Positions 10,112-17,891 of a DNA stretch of 38,884 nt are shown one piece after another. Location of the stretch: NCBI GenBank assembly GCA_009923785.1, contig RFSV01000013.1:1-38884 (forward strand), given 5' to 3'. Positions within the stretch are counted from its first letter, which is position 1, and the number at the start of each line of letters is the position of its first letter. A program made the position numbers and the translations under genes. Under the pieces are notes generated by a model. That model saw only the letters and a program-made list of their open reading frames with translations. It was not told where the DNA came from and ran no database searches. Source of the stretch: Acidimicrobiia bacterium (GTDB lineage: Bacteria > Actinomycetota > Acidimicrobiia > Acidimicrobiales > Ilumatobacteraceae).

Positions 10112-11660
10112 TCGAATCACGATCGTCGGGGTTGATGTCTTCGAGCTCACGATGTGCGGTCTCGGGATACGTGCGCCACACGATCAAGGTGACCACCAGG
10201 GTTCCGATGAGCAGAACGCTCATGATGGGTCCGTGCGCAACTCCACGGTCGAGTAACGCTCCGGTTGCGAGCAAGGAGATGCTTCCTCCAACCAGCGCGC
10301 TCGCCAGAATCAGGAAGGCCGCTCGTCCCCGTCGGCCGGTGGGGAAGAGTTCAGTGCGATAGACGGCAAGGGGCGGATAGGCGGTGGCGGCCACGATGGC
10401 GCCGACGATGGCAGTCGTCCACATCAGCGGACCGGACAACCAGAACGTGGTGGCGAGCAGGGTGCCGCCGATGGGAACGCAGACGGTGGCGAGACGTCGA
10501 CGTCCTTGGCGATCGGCAATTCGTCCCCCGACGACGAGACCGATCACGGCCGGAGTTGCCGAGGCGAAGGCGAACACCGTGACCATTCCAGCTGAGAAGC
10601 CGCGTTCGTCTTTCAGGAAAGCGTTCTGGAAGAAGGAGGCCGGCGCGATGAGGAGGTTGCCGAAGAAGGCCACAGCCATCTGGATCGCCAATCGATTGCC
10701 TTGCATCGGTGTGTCCGGCTCGGATCGGGTGTCGACGCGATTTTCGATGCGCCGTTCGGCATACGTCTCGAATCGGCGTGTCTCAGGAAGTCGGCGAGTG
10801 AGATCGACAGCGACGAGCAACCAGATGAGCGAGAGCGCGTAGATGAATCGCCAGCCATCGGGTCCGATATCGGCGAGAGGCAGCGCGATCACTGCGACAC
10901 CGGCACCGATTCCACTCGCCATGGCGAGGATGCTCACGGCATAGGCACGGGTATTGCGCGGCATCTCTTCGGCGGCGATGACGGCGACCAGTAGATCGAG
11001 AGCCAGTCCGAGCGGCCGACTCAGAGTTTGTGTGGCGACGAGGACTGGGAAATTGGGAGCGAGTGCACCGAATGCAGCGAGGAGTGGGGCAACCCATGCC
11101 AGAACGATCACGACGCGTCGTCGCCCCACTCGATCGGCAGCGAGAGCAGCTGGAAGTCCGATGAGGATTCCGAGTCGGACCACCGTTCCACCGACGCCAC
11201 GCCCCCAGTCGCCGACACCGAGATCGTCTCCGGCGAAAGCAACCGTCTGAGTGAAGAGCGTGTTCACGAACGCCGAGAGAAGACTGGCCGCCGCGAGAAG
11301 TCCGAGAATGAGAACCTGTCGTTCGTCGAGTCGGTCGGGAGGTGCCCACCACGGGTTGGTGTCACTACCCGGTCGACGCCGTCGGATCGTGCGATTCACG
11401 AGCGGCCGGAAGATCCAGCCGAACCAGGGGACCACGAGCGAGTATTCGGTTTCCTCGACGAGTGAAGCCTGACCTGTGGTCACGTCGGAACGCACGGTGC
11501 GTCGATACGAACGGAACGGGCCGACGGCCTGTGTGAACTCGGTGACGTCGTCGCGACGGCTCGAGATCTGCTCGGTGACGAGATCGTCGCGCGCGTTCGT
11601 GAGCCACTGCTCGTCCTCGATCGACCAGCTGCGAACGACATGCCTGGTCGCAAGACCCAC
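10080..11660 (-). CDS. MFS transporter with long N-terminal cytoplasmic extension
   Basis: The 526-residue protein has about 12 hydrophobic segments (first VLILGLLAAASLLSAFVNTLF near residue 115) and two MFS loop-2/3 type motifs, ALAADRVGRRRVV and GGRIADRQGRRRLA. The PETRRFETY/YPETAHRELEDI ends recall the sugar-porter or SV2-like branch. The substrate cannot be told. Unusually, about 110 polar residues precede the first membrane helix, including a Trp/Arg-rich piece. GTG 11660 is supported by TATGCT exactly six bases upstream. It faces murA across only 23 bases and overlaps the J-domain gene tail-to-tail. Confidence 0.82.
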   Translation of the reverse strand: MGLATRHVVRSWSIEDEQWLTNARDDLVTEQISSRRDDVTEFTQAVGPFRSYRRTVRSDVTTGQASLVEETEYSLVVPWFGWIFRPLVNRTIRRRRPGSDTNPWWAPPDRLDERQVLILGLLAAASLLSAFVNTLFTQTVAFAGDDLGVGDWGRGVGGTVVRLGILIGLPAALAADRVGRRRVVIVLAWVAPLLAAFGALAPNFPVLVATQTLSRPLGLALDLLVAVIAAEEMPRNTRAYAVSILAMASGIGAGVAVIALPLADIGPDGWRFIYALSLIWLLVAVDLTRRLPETRRFETYAERRIENRVDTRSEPDTPMQGNRLAIQMAVAFFGNLLIAPASFFQNAFLKDERGFSAGMVTVFAFASATPAVIGLVVGGRIADRQGRRRLATVCVPIGGTLLATTFWLSGPLMWTTAIVGAIVAATAYPPLAVYRTELFPTGRRGRAAFLILASALVGGSISLLATGALLDRGVAHGPIMSVLLIGTLVVTLIVWRTYPETAHRELEDINPDDRDSISHPGFDGPH

Positions 11661-11666
11661 GGGGCG

Positions 11667-11674
11667 AGCATACT
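11667..11674. promoter_or_regulatory. Overlapping divergent -10 elements for the MFS gene and murA
   Basis: Minus strand TATGCT (11672-11667) sits six bases before the MFS GTG. Plus strand CATACT (11669-11674) sits nine bases before the murA ATG. The two hexamers share four base pairs, so the polymerases should exclude each other. Confidence 0.55.
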
Positions 11675-11683
11675 GGTGACCGT

Positions 11684-12946
11684 ATGAGTCGGATCCTGGC
11701 GCATCGAAGTGGTCCGCTCGTCGGAGTGGTCGACGTTCCGGGAGCCAAGAATTCGGTTCTCAAGTTGATGGTGGCATCTCTGTACGCGTCGGGCGAACAT
11801 CGGCTGACGAACGTCCCCGAGATCTCCGATGTCGATGCCATGGCCGTGCTACTCGGTTCGCTCGGAGTCGATGTCAGATTCGCGGCACCGGGCTCTCACG
11901 AACTCGTGTTGTCCAACTCTGGTCAGGTGGCCTCGGTGGCTCCTCCCGACGAGGTGGGGAGCATCCGCGCGTCGATCAATCTGCTCGGACCACTGCTTGC
12001 GTGTCGTGGTCACGTGCGACTCGACATGCCCGGAGGTGACGACTTCGGATCTCGCCCGATCGACATGCACGTGGCTGGCCTGTCGGCGATGGGAGTTTCG
12101 TTCGAGGCCGACGCGACTCATCTCGAGGCGCGAGTCGACCGTTTGCGAGGCGCCGACGTGGTACTCGATTATCCGTCGGTCGGCGCCACCGAAAACGTGA
12201 TGTGTGCGGCTGTACACGCCGAAGGCACGACGACGATCCGTCACGCCGCACGTGAACCGGAGGTGGCCGATCTCGCATGCCTACTCGTGGAGATGGGAGC
12301 GCGCATCGACGGCATCGGAACCGATGTGCTGCGCATCGAGGGTGTTCCCCGCGGTGCTCTCATTCCGACGACGCACGCCGTCGTGAACGACCGCATTCAA
12401 GCAGCCACGTACATGGCGGCAACGGCGGTCCTGGGTGGTGATGTGGTGGTGCGCGGAGCCGACCCCGACCACATGAGGATGTTCCTCCGCAAACTGGTCG
12501 AGATGGGCGTGGACGTCGAGGCGACAGTCGACGGTGTTCGAGTGTCGATCGATCGCCGTCTCAGCACGGTCGACGTCCAGACGCTTCCGTATCCAGGAGT
12601 GGCCACCGATTACAAGCCGCTGATGGTCACGATGATGGCCGTGGCCGATGGTGTGGGAGTCATGACCGAGAATCTGTATCCCGGTCGTTTCCGTTACGTC
12701 GAGGAGTTGTCGAAGTTGGGCGCCGATATCAGAACCGACGGTCACCATGCCGTCGTCCACGGTGTCGAGCGTCTACGTGGAGCTGCGGTAGCTGCCCCCG
12801 ACATCCGGGCTGGAGCGGCGTTGGTGGTGGCCGGTCTGGCCGCTGAGGGACGCACCACGATTTCCGGTTTCGAACACGTCGAGCGGGGTTACGACGACTT
12901 GATCGGGCGACTTTCAGCGATCGGTGCTCGACTCGAGAGAGTCTGA
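11684..12946 (+). CDS. murA: UDP-N-acetylglucosamine 1-carboxyvinyltransferase (Cys-to-Asp active site)
   Basis: MurA catalyses the first committed step of peptidoglycan synthesis, transfer of enolpyruvate from PEP to UDP-GlcNAc. The 420-residue protein has the N-terminal VPGAKNSVLKLMVASL with the catalytic Lys-Asn pair, ASINLLGPLLA, and the C-terminal TDYKPLM and GRFRYVEELSKLGADI motifs. At the active-site loop, where E. coli has Gly-Gly-Cys115, this protein reads PGGDDFGSRPIDMH, placing Asp119 at the Cys position. Asp there is known to keep activity and give intrinsic fosfomycin resistance in mycobacteria and chlamydiae. It diverges from an MFS gene. Its 3' end overlaps a small antisense gene by 33 bases. 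Confidence 0.95.
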   Translation: MSRILAHRSGPLVGVVDVPGAKNSVLKLMVASLYASGEHRLTNVPEISDVDAMAVLLGSLGVDVRFAAPGSHELVLSNSGQVASVAPPDEVGSIRASINLLGPLLACRGHVRLDMPGGDDFGSRPIDMHVAGLSAMGVSFEADATHLEARVDRLRGADVVLDYPSVGATENVMCAAVHAEGTTTIRHAAREPEVADLACLLVEMGARIDGIGTDVLRIEGVPRGALIPTTHAVVNDRIQAATYMAATAVLGGDVVVRGADPDHMRMFLRKLVEMGVDVEATVDGVRVSIDRRLSTVDVQTLPYPGVATDYKPLMVTMMAVADGVGVMTENLYPGRFRYVEELSKLGADIRTDGHHAVVHGVERLRGAAVAAPDIRAGAALVVAGLAAEGRTTISGFEHVERGYDDLIGRLSAIGARLERV

Positions 12947-13099
12947 GCCGTCCACTCGCTCGACGTAGCGAGTGTTCACCCGACGGCGGACCACGGCCAG
13001 CAGCCCGACCACCACGACGATCGGTCCGGCCACGAGCAGGATTTCGTCCCATCCGCCCTGGTGGGCGACCAGCGATACACGTCCGATGAGCGGTGTCAT
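12914..13099 (-). CDS. Small single-pass membrane protein (61 residues)
   Basis: No family is recognised. From ATG 13099 the protein is 61 residues: a short N-terminus, one hydrophobic helix (WDEILLVAGPIVVVVGLLAV, about 22-41), a basic stop-transfer RRRVNTRYVERV and a Ser/Asp-rich tail. This N-out, C-in arrangement follows the positive-inside rule. The frame is open further upstream, but a TAGAGT -10 at 13142-13137 places the transcript start near 13130 and makes ATG 13099 the first good codon. Its last 33 bases are antisense to the end of murA. Small membrane proteins of this type are common in actinobacteria and are often unannotated. Confidence 0.55.
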   Translation of the reverse strand: MTPLIGRVSLVAHQGGWDEILLVAGPIVVVVGLLAVVRRRVNTRYVERVDGSDSLESSTDR

Positions 13100-13136
13100 G
13101 ACATCTGACCCCGGGCCGTGTTTCTCATCGCCCGTC

Positions 13137-13146
13137 ACTCTACGAT
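13137..13146. promoter_or_regulatory. Overlapping divergent -10 elements (small membrane gene and NifU-like gene)
   Basis: Minus strand TAGAGT (13142-13137) and plus strand TACGAT (13141-13146) share two bases. The plus-strand transcript would have a leader of about 45 bases with GAAGG at 13187-13191 before ATG 13197. Confidence 0.5.
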
Positions 13147-13196
13147 CAATGGCTGGTTCTCCGTTCGGCGCCTCGTCGTCGTGTCCGAAGGTCATC

Positions 13197-13430
13197 ATGA
13201 GTTCGTTGCGCACACAGGTCGAAGAAACCATCGAGGCGATCCGCCCGGCCCTGCAAGCCGACGGTGGTGACATCGAGTTGAAGAGTGTCGACGAGTCGAC
13301 CGGAATCGTCTCGGTGACCCTCCTCGGAGCGTGTGGCACGTGCCCGGCATCCACACAGACCTTGAAGGACGGGATCGAGAGGATCATGCGAGATCGCGTC
13401 GACGGGGTCACCGAAGTGGTGAACGTGTGA
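13197..13430 (+). CDS. NifU C-terminal-domain iron-sulfur scaffold protein
   Basis: The 77-residue protein is a stand-alone NifU/Nfu domain that carries or transfers Fe-S clusters. The family pattern is clear: an N-terminal helix EETIEAIRPALQADGGDIEL and the cluster-binding CxxC in LLGACGTCPAS, followed by LKDGIERIMRDRV. ATG 13197 is chosen because a GAAGG ribosome binding site lies five bases upstream. ATG 13149 would add an unconserved Ser-rich tail. The stop overlaps the meaB GTG start (GTGA), so the two are translationally coupled. That pairing is not the usual Fe-S operon context. Confidence 0.88.
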   Translation: MSSLRTQVEETIEAIRPALQADGGDIELKSVDESTGIVSVTLLGACGTCPASTQTLKDGIERIMRDRVDGVTEVVNV

Positions 13431-14377
13431 CTGACACGAGCGCGCTCTTCGAGGCCGCGCGTGCCGGAGATCGAGCGTCGTTGGCCCGTCTGATGTCGCT
13501 CGTCGAGCGCGGTGGAGACGATGCCCGAGAGATCGGCCGGCTGGCCTATCCGTTCGGTGGTTCGGCTTACACGGTCGGAATCACAGGTGCACCAGGGGCC
13601 GGTAAGAGCACCCTCACGTCGGCCACCATCGCTCACATGCGATCGATCGAACTCGAGGTGGCCGTTTTGGCGATCGATCCGACGTCACCCTTCACGGGCG
13701 GTGCCATCCTCGGTGACCGCGTGCGCATGCAGGACCACGCAACCGATCCGGGTGTGTTCATTCGGTCCATGGCCACTCGTGGCCACTTGGGTGGTCTCTC
13801 ACTCGCCGCACCGGAGGCCGTTCGACTTCTCGATGCCCTGGGTCGACGGTGGATTCTCGTCGAGACGGTCGGAGTGGGGCAGGTCGAAGTCGAAATTGCC
13901 GGGAAGGCCGACACCACCGTGGTGGTCGTGAACCCGGGATGGGGAGATTCGGTCCAGGCCAACAAAGCGGGCTTGATGGAGATCGCCGACGTGTTCGTCA
14001 TCAACAAGGCCGATCGCAAGGGAGTCGACGACACGCGCCGTGATCTCGAGCAAATGCTCGATCTGTCCGAGATCCCGTCCGGGGCCTGGCGACCACCGAT
14101 CGTCACCACGGTGGCCACCGACGGCCGCGGTGTCGCCGAACTGTGGAATCGCATCAACGAGCATCGTGAGGTGATCTCGACGTCGGGCGAACTCGAGCGC
14201 CGCCGCCGCCATCGGCTGCGTGAGGAGCTTCGTGAGATCGTCGCCCGTCGCCTCGAGCAGAAAGCGCGTGAGATCTGCACGGGTGAACGATGGGACGGTC
14301 TGACCGACGACGTGATCGAGCGAGTGATTGATCCGTGGTCGGCGGCCGACGACATGCTGCGCGGTGTGGACGCCTGA
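13427..14377 (+). CDS. meaB: MeaB/ArgK-type G3E GTPase, methylmalonyl-CoA mutase chaperone
   Basis: MeaB-type GTPases gate adenosylcobalamin loading and protect methylmalonyl-CoA mutase or its relatives from inactivation. The 316-residue protein has Walker A GAPGAGKST (about 54-62), the family segments AIDPTSPFTGGAILGDR and FIRSMATRGHLGGL, the base-binding NKAD motif (VINKADRKG) and the C-terminal helical dimerisation region with ELEQKAREI-like repeats. GTG 13427 overlaps the upstream NifU-like stop. No mutase gene lies in the window. A crotonase follows after 33 bases, consistent with acyl-CoA or propionate metabolism. Confidence 0.9.
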   Translation: MTDTSALFEAARAGDRASLARLMSLVERGGDDAREIGRLAYPFGGSAYTVGITGAPGAGKSTLTSATIAHMRSIELEVAVLAIDPTSPFTGGAILGDRVRMQDHATDPGVFIRSMATRGHLGGLSLAAPEAVRLLDALGRRWILVETVGVGQVEVEIAGKADTTVVVVNPGWGDSVQANKAGLMEIADVFVINKADRKGVDDTRRDLEQMLDLSEIPSGAWRPPIVTTVATDGRGVAELWNRINEHREVISTSGELERRRRHRLREELREIVARRLEQKAREICTGERWDGLTDDVIERVIDPWSAADDMLRGVDA

Positions 14378-14410
14378 TACTCCATTGCCCGACACGGAAG
14401 GAAGAGCTAC

Positions 14411-15190
14411 GTGAGCATCGACGATCTGGTACGCCTCGAGCGTCGTGACGACGGAGTTGCCGTCGTCACCTTGAACAATCCGAAAGTGAACGCTTTGAGT
14501 CAGGCGGTTCTCGCGCGTCTTGCCGACGTAGCAGCCGAGTTGACGGCCGATCCTCCCGGAGCAGTCGTGATTACCGGTGGAGATCGACTCTTCGCAGCTG
14601 GGGCCGACATCTCCGAATTCGGGGGACCCGATGAAGCCGACACGATCGGTGCCGGATTCCACCGTGCGCTCGATGCGGTCGCGGCCATTCCTCGATTCGT
14701 GATCGCCGCCGTGAGCGGATTCGCACTCGGCGGTGGTTGTGAACTTGCTCTCGCGTGTGACTACCGCATTGCCGGAGAACGTGCGGTGTTCGGTCAGCCC
14801 GAAATCCTGCTCGGCATCATCCCCGGTGGGGGAGGAACGCAGAGGCTTTCGCGGCTCGTGGGTCCGAGCCGGGCCAAGGAACTCATGATCACCGGACGTC
14901 AGGTGAAGTCAGCCGAAGCCCTCGCCATCGGACTCGCCGACGAAGTCGTGACCGACGACGCCTTGATGGAACGCGCATTGTCGCTGGCCGCCGACGTGGC
15001 GCGTGGTGCTCTGGTGGCTCAAGCGCTCGTGAAGCGAGCCGTCGACGACGGGCTTTCGTCGACACTCGCCGACGGACTGCTTCTCGAGCGACGTCTCTTC
15101 GTCGAGTCGTTCCGCTCCGATGACAGCCGGATCGGTGTGCAGAGCTTTCTGGCCAATGGGCCGGGGCGGGCCGAGTTCACCGGTCGGTGA
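14411..15190 (+). CDS. Enoyl-CoA hydratase / crotonase family protein
   Basis: This 259-residue crotonase-fold protein probably hydrates trans-2-enoyl-CoA in β-oxidation. Both catalytic glutamates of the hydratase subgroup are in place: Glu111 in FALGGGCELALACDYRI and Glu131 in FGQPEILLGIIPGGGGTQRL. The oxyanion-hole segment FAAGADISEF is also intact. GTG 14411 follows a purine-rich AAGGAAGAG site. It lies downstream of meaB in the same direction, separated by 33 bases. Its final 14 bases overlap the end of the opposite-strand glycosyltransferase gene. Chain-length preference cannot be read. Confidence 0.9.
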   Translation: MSIDDLVRLERRDDGVAVVTLNNPKVNALSQAVLARLADVAAELTADPPGAVVITGGDRLFAAGADISEFGGPDEADTIGAGFHRALDAVAAIPRFVIAAVSGFALGGGCELALACDYRIAGERAVFGQPEILLGIIPGGGGTQRLSRLVGPSRAKELMITGRQVKSAEALAIGLADEVVTDDALMERALSLAADVARGALVAQALVKRAVDDGLSSTLADGLLLERRLFVESFRSDDSRIGVQSFLANGPGRAEFTGR

Positions 15191-16334
15191 GTACCTGCCG
15201 GTAGACGTCGACTGTTCGATGAGCGACGGCCGACCACGAGTAGGTCTCGCTCACGAGGACTCTCGCCTTCTCGGTGAGTTCCTCGGCCACCGACGGTTGG
15301 GTGAGCACCTTTTCGATCGCCGCGGCCAATTGGGCGTCGTTGCCCGGTTCGAAGAGGAGCGCGGCACCGGTCCCGGCGAGGATCTCGCGCAGTCCACCCG
15401 TGTCGGCGGCGACGACCGGAGTACCGGCTGCGAGCGCTTCGAGCGCCACGATTCCGAATGGTTCGTACAGCGACGGGATCACCACACAACTCGCTCGGTG
15501 GAGAAGATCACGCAATTCGGCATCGGGGGCGAATCCGGCCAGGTGAACCAAATCGTTCACGCCCTCGAGGTCGATGCGGGTCTGTAGTTCGGCCAAATAG
15601 GGTCCGCGTCCGGCAATCACCGCCGTGATGTCGGGCACCACGCCGCGCAGTCGGGCGATGGCCTGTGCAACGACTTGAAAGCCTTTCTCGTACAGAACTC
15701 GTCCCCACGACATCACCATCGGAGACGAATCGGTCGAGTCGCGAGCAGTGGTCGATTCCCACTCAGTTGCGTCGATACCACTCGGAACGAGTCGAATTCG
15801 CGTCGGGTCGATCTCGAAGCCTTCGAGGACACCGTTCGTCATGAATTGTGAATTGCACACCACGAGATCGGCCGTCCAGGCCATCCAGTTCTCGACGGCG
15901 TGAACGTTCGAAGGTCGACCGGGTGGGACGTGACCTCCGTGTCGGCTGTATTCGGTTCCGTGCACCGTCATGACGAGTGGACACTCGAAGATGCGCGACG
16001 CGGTGTAGGAAGCCCAACTCGTTCGCCAGTCGTGGCCGTGGACGACTTCGGGCCACCAGTCGATGAGTTGGGCGACGAGAGTGACCAGGTGATGATTCGC
16101 CGATGCCGTGTTGGCCACCACGTCTTCGTCCGCGACCCACGGAAGATCGACCGGTGTTCGGAACACGCGAACTCCGTCGTCGATCGACTCGTCGGGCGCG
16201 CCGACGACCGATGGGGTCACGACGACGACGTCGTGGCCGGCCGCGACGAGGGCTCGTGACAGACCGCGCACATGGGTCGAGACCCCAGTGACCACGTACG
16301 GGGGGTACTCCCACGAGATCATGAGGACTCGCAC
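15177..16334 (-). CDS. GT4-family glycosyltransferase (GT-B fold)
   Basis: The product is a retaining glycosyltransferase of the glycogen-synthase-like GT4 group. It starts VRVLMISWEYPPYVVTGVSTHV, a GT4 N-terminal motif with the donor loop. It has HGHDWRTSW, the second-domain start SWGRVLYEKGF, and the E-x7-E motif EPFGIVALE followed by GTPVVAADTGGLREIL. GTG 16334 (385 residues) is preferred because TACCGT (16347-16342) lies seven bases upstream; GTG 16343 would overlap that hexamer. No signal peptide is seen. It stands alone between a crotonase and azlCD, so the sugar and acceptor are unknown. α-Glucan or mannoside synthesis are candidates. Confidence 0.87.
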   Translation of the reverse strand: MRVLMISWEYPPYVVTGVSTHVRGLSRALVAAGHDVVVVTPSVVGAPDESIDDGVRVFRTPVDLPWVADEDVVANTASANHHLVTLVAQLIDWWPEVVHGHDWRTSWASYTASRIFECPLVMTVHGTEYSRHGGHVPPGRPSNVHAVENWMAWTADLVVCNSQFMTNGVLEGFEIDPTRIRLVPSGIDATEWESTTARDSTDSSPMVMSWGRVLYEKGFQVVAQAIARLRGVVPDITAVIAGRGPYLAELQTRIDLEGVNDLVHLAGFAPDAELRDLLHRASCVVIPSLYEPFGIVALEALAAGTPVVAADTGGLREILAGTGAALLFEPGNDAQLAAAIEKVLTQPSVAEELTEKARVLVSETYSWSAVAHRTVDVYRQVLTDR

Positions 16335-16341
16335 GGGAGGC

Positions 16342-16347
16342 ACGGTA
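16342..16347 (-). promoter_or_regulatory. -10 element of the GT4 gene, leaderless spacing
   Basis: TACCGT, seven bases, then GTG 16334 on the minus strand. It decides between two candidate GTG starts three codons apart. Confidence 0.6.
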
Positions 16348-16362
16348 GCAAGGGGCCGACCG

Positions 16363-16368
16363 TAACCT
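16363..16368 (+). promoter_or_regulatory. -10 element of azlC, leaderless spacing
   Basis: TAACCT, six bases, then ATG 16375. It lies 15 bases from the divergent GT4 -10. Confidence 0.65.
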
Positions 16369-16374
16369 GGCGGG

Positions 16375-17109
16375 ATGTCGCCGACAGGTCGAGTCGACCG
16401 CCCATCCGGAGCCGACTCGCGCTGGTGGAACGATCAGAGTCTGCGACCGATGGTCGTGGCGTGCACGACACTCAGTATGGCGGTCGGAGTCTTCGGTGTG
16501 TCGTTCGGTGTGGGCTCGGTCGCAGCCGGCGCATCGATCGCTCAGACGTGTGCACTCTCACTTCTCGTGTTCACCGGCGCATCGCAGTTCTCGGCGGTGA
16601 GTGTGATCGGTGCTGGGGGATCGTTCGGCTCGGCACTCGGCGGAGCTCTTCTACTCGCGGCCCGCAATGGGGTGTATGGGCTGGCGATGTCTCGACGCAT
16701 CGAGGGACGTCTCGCCACGCGCCTCCTCGCCGCCCAACTGACGATCGACGAGACGACGGCGATGTCAGCCGGTCAGAGCGACCCGCGGGCGCAGCGGATC
16801 GCGTTTTGGTTCACCGGTGTCACGCTCTATGTGTTCTGGAACCTCGGGACACTCCTCGGTGCGGTGGCGGGCAGTGCGATCGATCCGACCACCTACGGTT
16901 TGGACGCCGCCTTCCCGGCCGGATTCGTGGCCATGGTGTGGCCCCTCCTGTCGGATCGTCGGGCACGCCGGGCGGCGTTCCTCGGGGGGCTCATCTGCCT
17001 CATCGCCATTCCCCTCACTGCAGTCGGAGTCCCGATCTTGTTGTCGGCGCTCGCGGTCCTGGTGGGTCTGCAGAAGCCGGTTTCGCCACCCTCGGAGCGC
17101 ACGACATGA
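16375..17109 (+). CDS. azlC: AzlC-family branched-chain amino acid exporter, large subunit
   Basis: AzlC with AzlD exports branched-chain amino acids and analogues such as azaleucine. The 244-residue protein has six to eight hydrophobic segments. It carries the family motif LLVFTGASQFSAVSVIGAGGS (about 62-82) and the following LLLAARNGVYGLAMS and QLTIDETTAM segments. A soluble ~30-residue N-terminus precedes the first helix. The stop overlaps the azlD ATG (ATGA). A leaderless-type promoter precedes the ATG. Its presence in a window with leuA may be chance, as no regulator is adjacent. Confidence 0.92.
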   Translation: MSPTGRVDRPSGADSRWWNDQSLRPMVVACTTLSMAVGVFGVSFGVGSVAAGASIAQTCALSLLVFTGASQFSAVSVIGAGGSFGSALGGALLLAARNGVYGLAMSRRIEGRLATRLLAAQLTIDETTAMSAGQSDPRAQRIAFWFTGVTLYVFWNLGTLLGAVAGSAIDPTTYGLDAAFPAGFVAMVWPLLSDRRARRAAFLGGLICLIAIPLTAVGVPILLSALAVLVGLQKPVSPPSERTT

Positions 17110-17408
17110 CGTGGACTCTCGTACTCGTGTTGTTCGCAGGGGCCTACGCGTTCAAGGTCACGGGGCTCGTGCTACTCGGTGGCCGTTCGCTACCACCGGT
17201 CGTCGACCAGTGTCTCGTTTTGATCCCGGCCGCCGTGGTGACTGCACTCGTCGTGAAGGACACGTTCAGCCAGGGCCAGGATTTGGTACTCGACGCGCGC
17301 GCGGCGGGAATTGCCGTTGCCACCTTGGCCGCGTGGCGTCGTGCCCCACTCATCGTCGTGATCGTGCTGGGAGCTGCGGTCACGGCGCTCGTGCGCCAGA
17401 TCGGCTGA
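17106..17408 (+). CDS. azlD: AzlD-family branched-chain amino acid exporter, small subunit
   Basis: This 100-residue membrane protein with about four hydrophobic segments fits AzlD. Its N-terminus MTWTLVLVLFAGAYAFKVTG leads into the family segment LPPVVDQCLVLIPAAVVTALVV. It starts at an ATG that overlaps the azlC stop, the standard arrangement, and its length is normal. The stop lies 2 bases from the end of the convergent SRPBCC gene. Confidence 0.9.
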   Translation: MTWTLVLVLFAGAYAFKVTGLVLLGGRSLPPVVDQCLVLIPAAVVTALVVKDTFSQGQDLVLDARAAGIAVATLAAWRRAPLIVVIVLGAAVTALVRQIG

Positions 17409-17409
17409 C

Positions 17410-17853
17410 TCAGCCTTCGACGAGTTTCTGCAGACTCGTCAGGTTTCTTCGCCAGATCGCTTTCATGACGAGGTTGCCGCCGATCAACTCACCGAGCCGG
17501 CCGCCGAGCCACCAGGGGAACTTCAGGTCTTCGCTCCAGGTGAAGCGGGTTCGACGTCCTTCGTCGAGAGGAGCGAGCGTGAAGATGCCGGTTCCGGTGA
17601 CGAGACCAGTGTGTTCGACACCCATGGCTTCGCCGGGCACCCATTCGGTGATGCGCATGCGGTCGGTCAACTTGATCGGACCCACTTTGGTGTCGCACAG
17701 AAACCGGGTACCGACACCTCGCGTCTGCTCGGTCTCGAATCGAATGGCCACCGCGTCGGCCATCCAGTCGACATGACGTTCGATCGGTTCGACGATCGAC
17801 CACAGACGATCGGGAGAAGCGTTCAAATCGATGGAGACCGTGATTCTGCCCAT
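17410..17853 (-). CDS. SRPBCC (START-like) ligand-binding protein
   Basis: The 147-residue protein fits the SRPBCC/polyketide-cyclase fold. It begins with the typical SIDLNASPDRLWSIVEPIERHVDW strand-helix start, continues with β-strands (GVGTRFLCDTKVGPIKLTDRMRITEWVPG, GIFTLAPLDEGRRTRFTWSEDLKF) and ends in the long α-helix that closes the ligand cavity. Such proteins bind hydrophobic molecules; the ligand is not predictable. ATG 17853 is preceded at six bases by a weak -10, CACACT. It lies 38 bases downstream of galT in the same direction and may be read through from it. Confidence 0.82.
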   Translation of the reverse strand: MGRITVSIDLNASPDRLWSIVEPIERHVDWMADAVAIRFETEQTRGVGTRFLCDTKVGPIKLTDRMRITEWVPGEAMGVEHTGLVTGTGIFTLAPLDEGRRTRFTWSEDLKFPWWLGGRLGELIGGNLVMKAIWRRNLTSLQKLVEG

Positions 17854-17891
17854 GCGGACAGTGTGGCCCGAAGTCGGTCGGAACGTGCGAC

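Noticed and set aside
13149-13196. ATG 13149 as start of the NifU-like protein.
   Set aside because: It would lie two bases after the -10 hexamer, upstream of the expected transcript start, and add an unconserved Ser-rich segment; ATG 13197 has a ribosome binding site.
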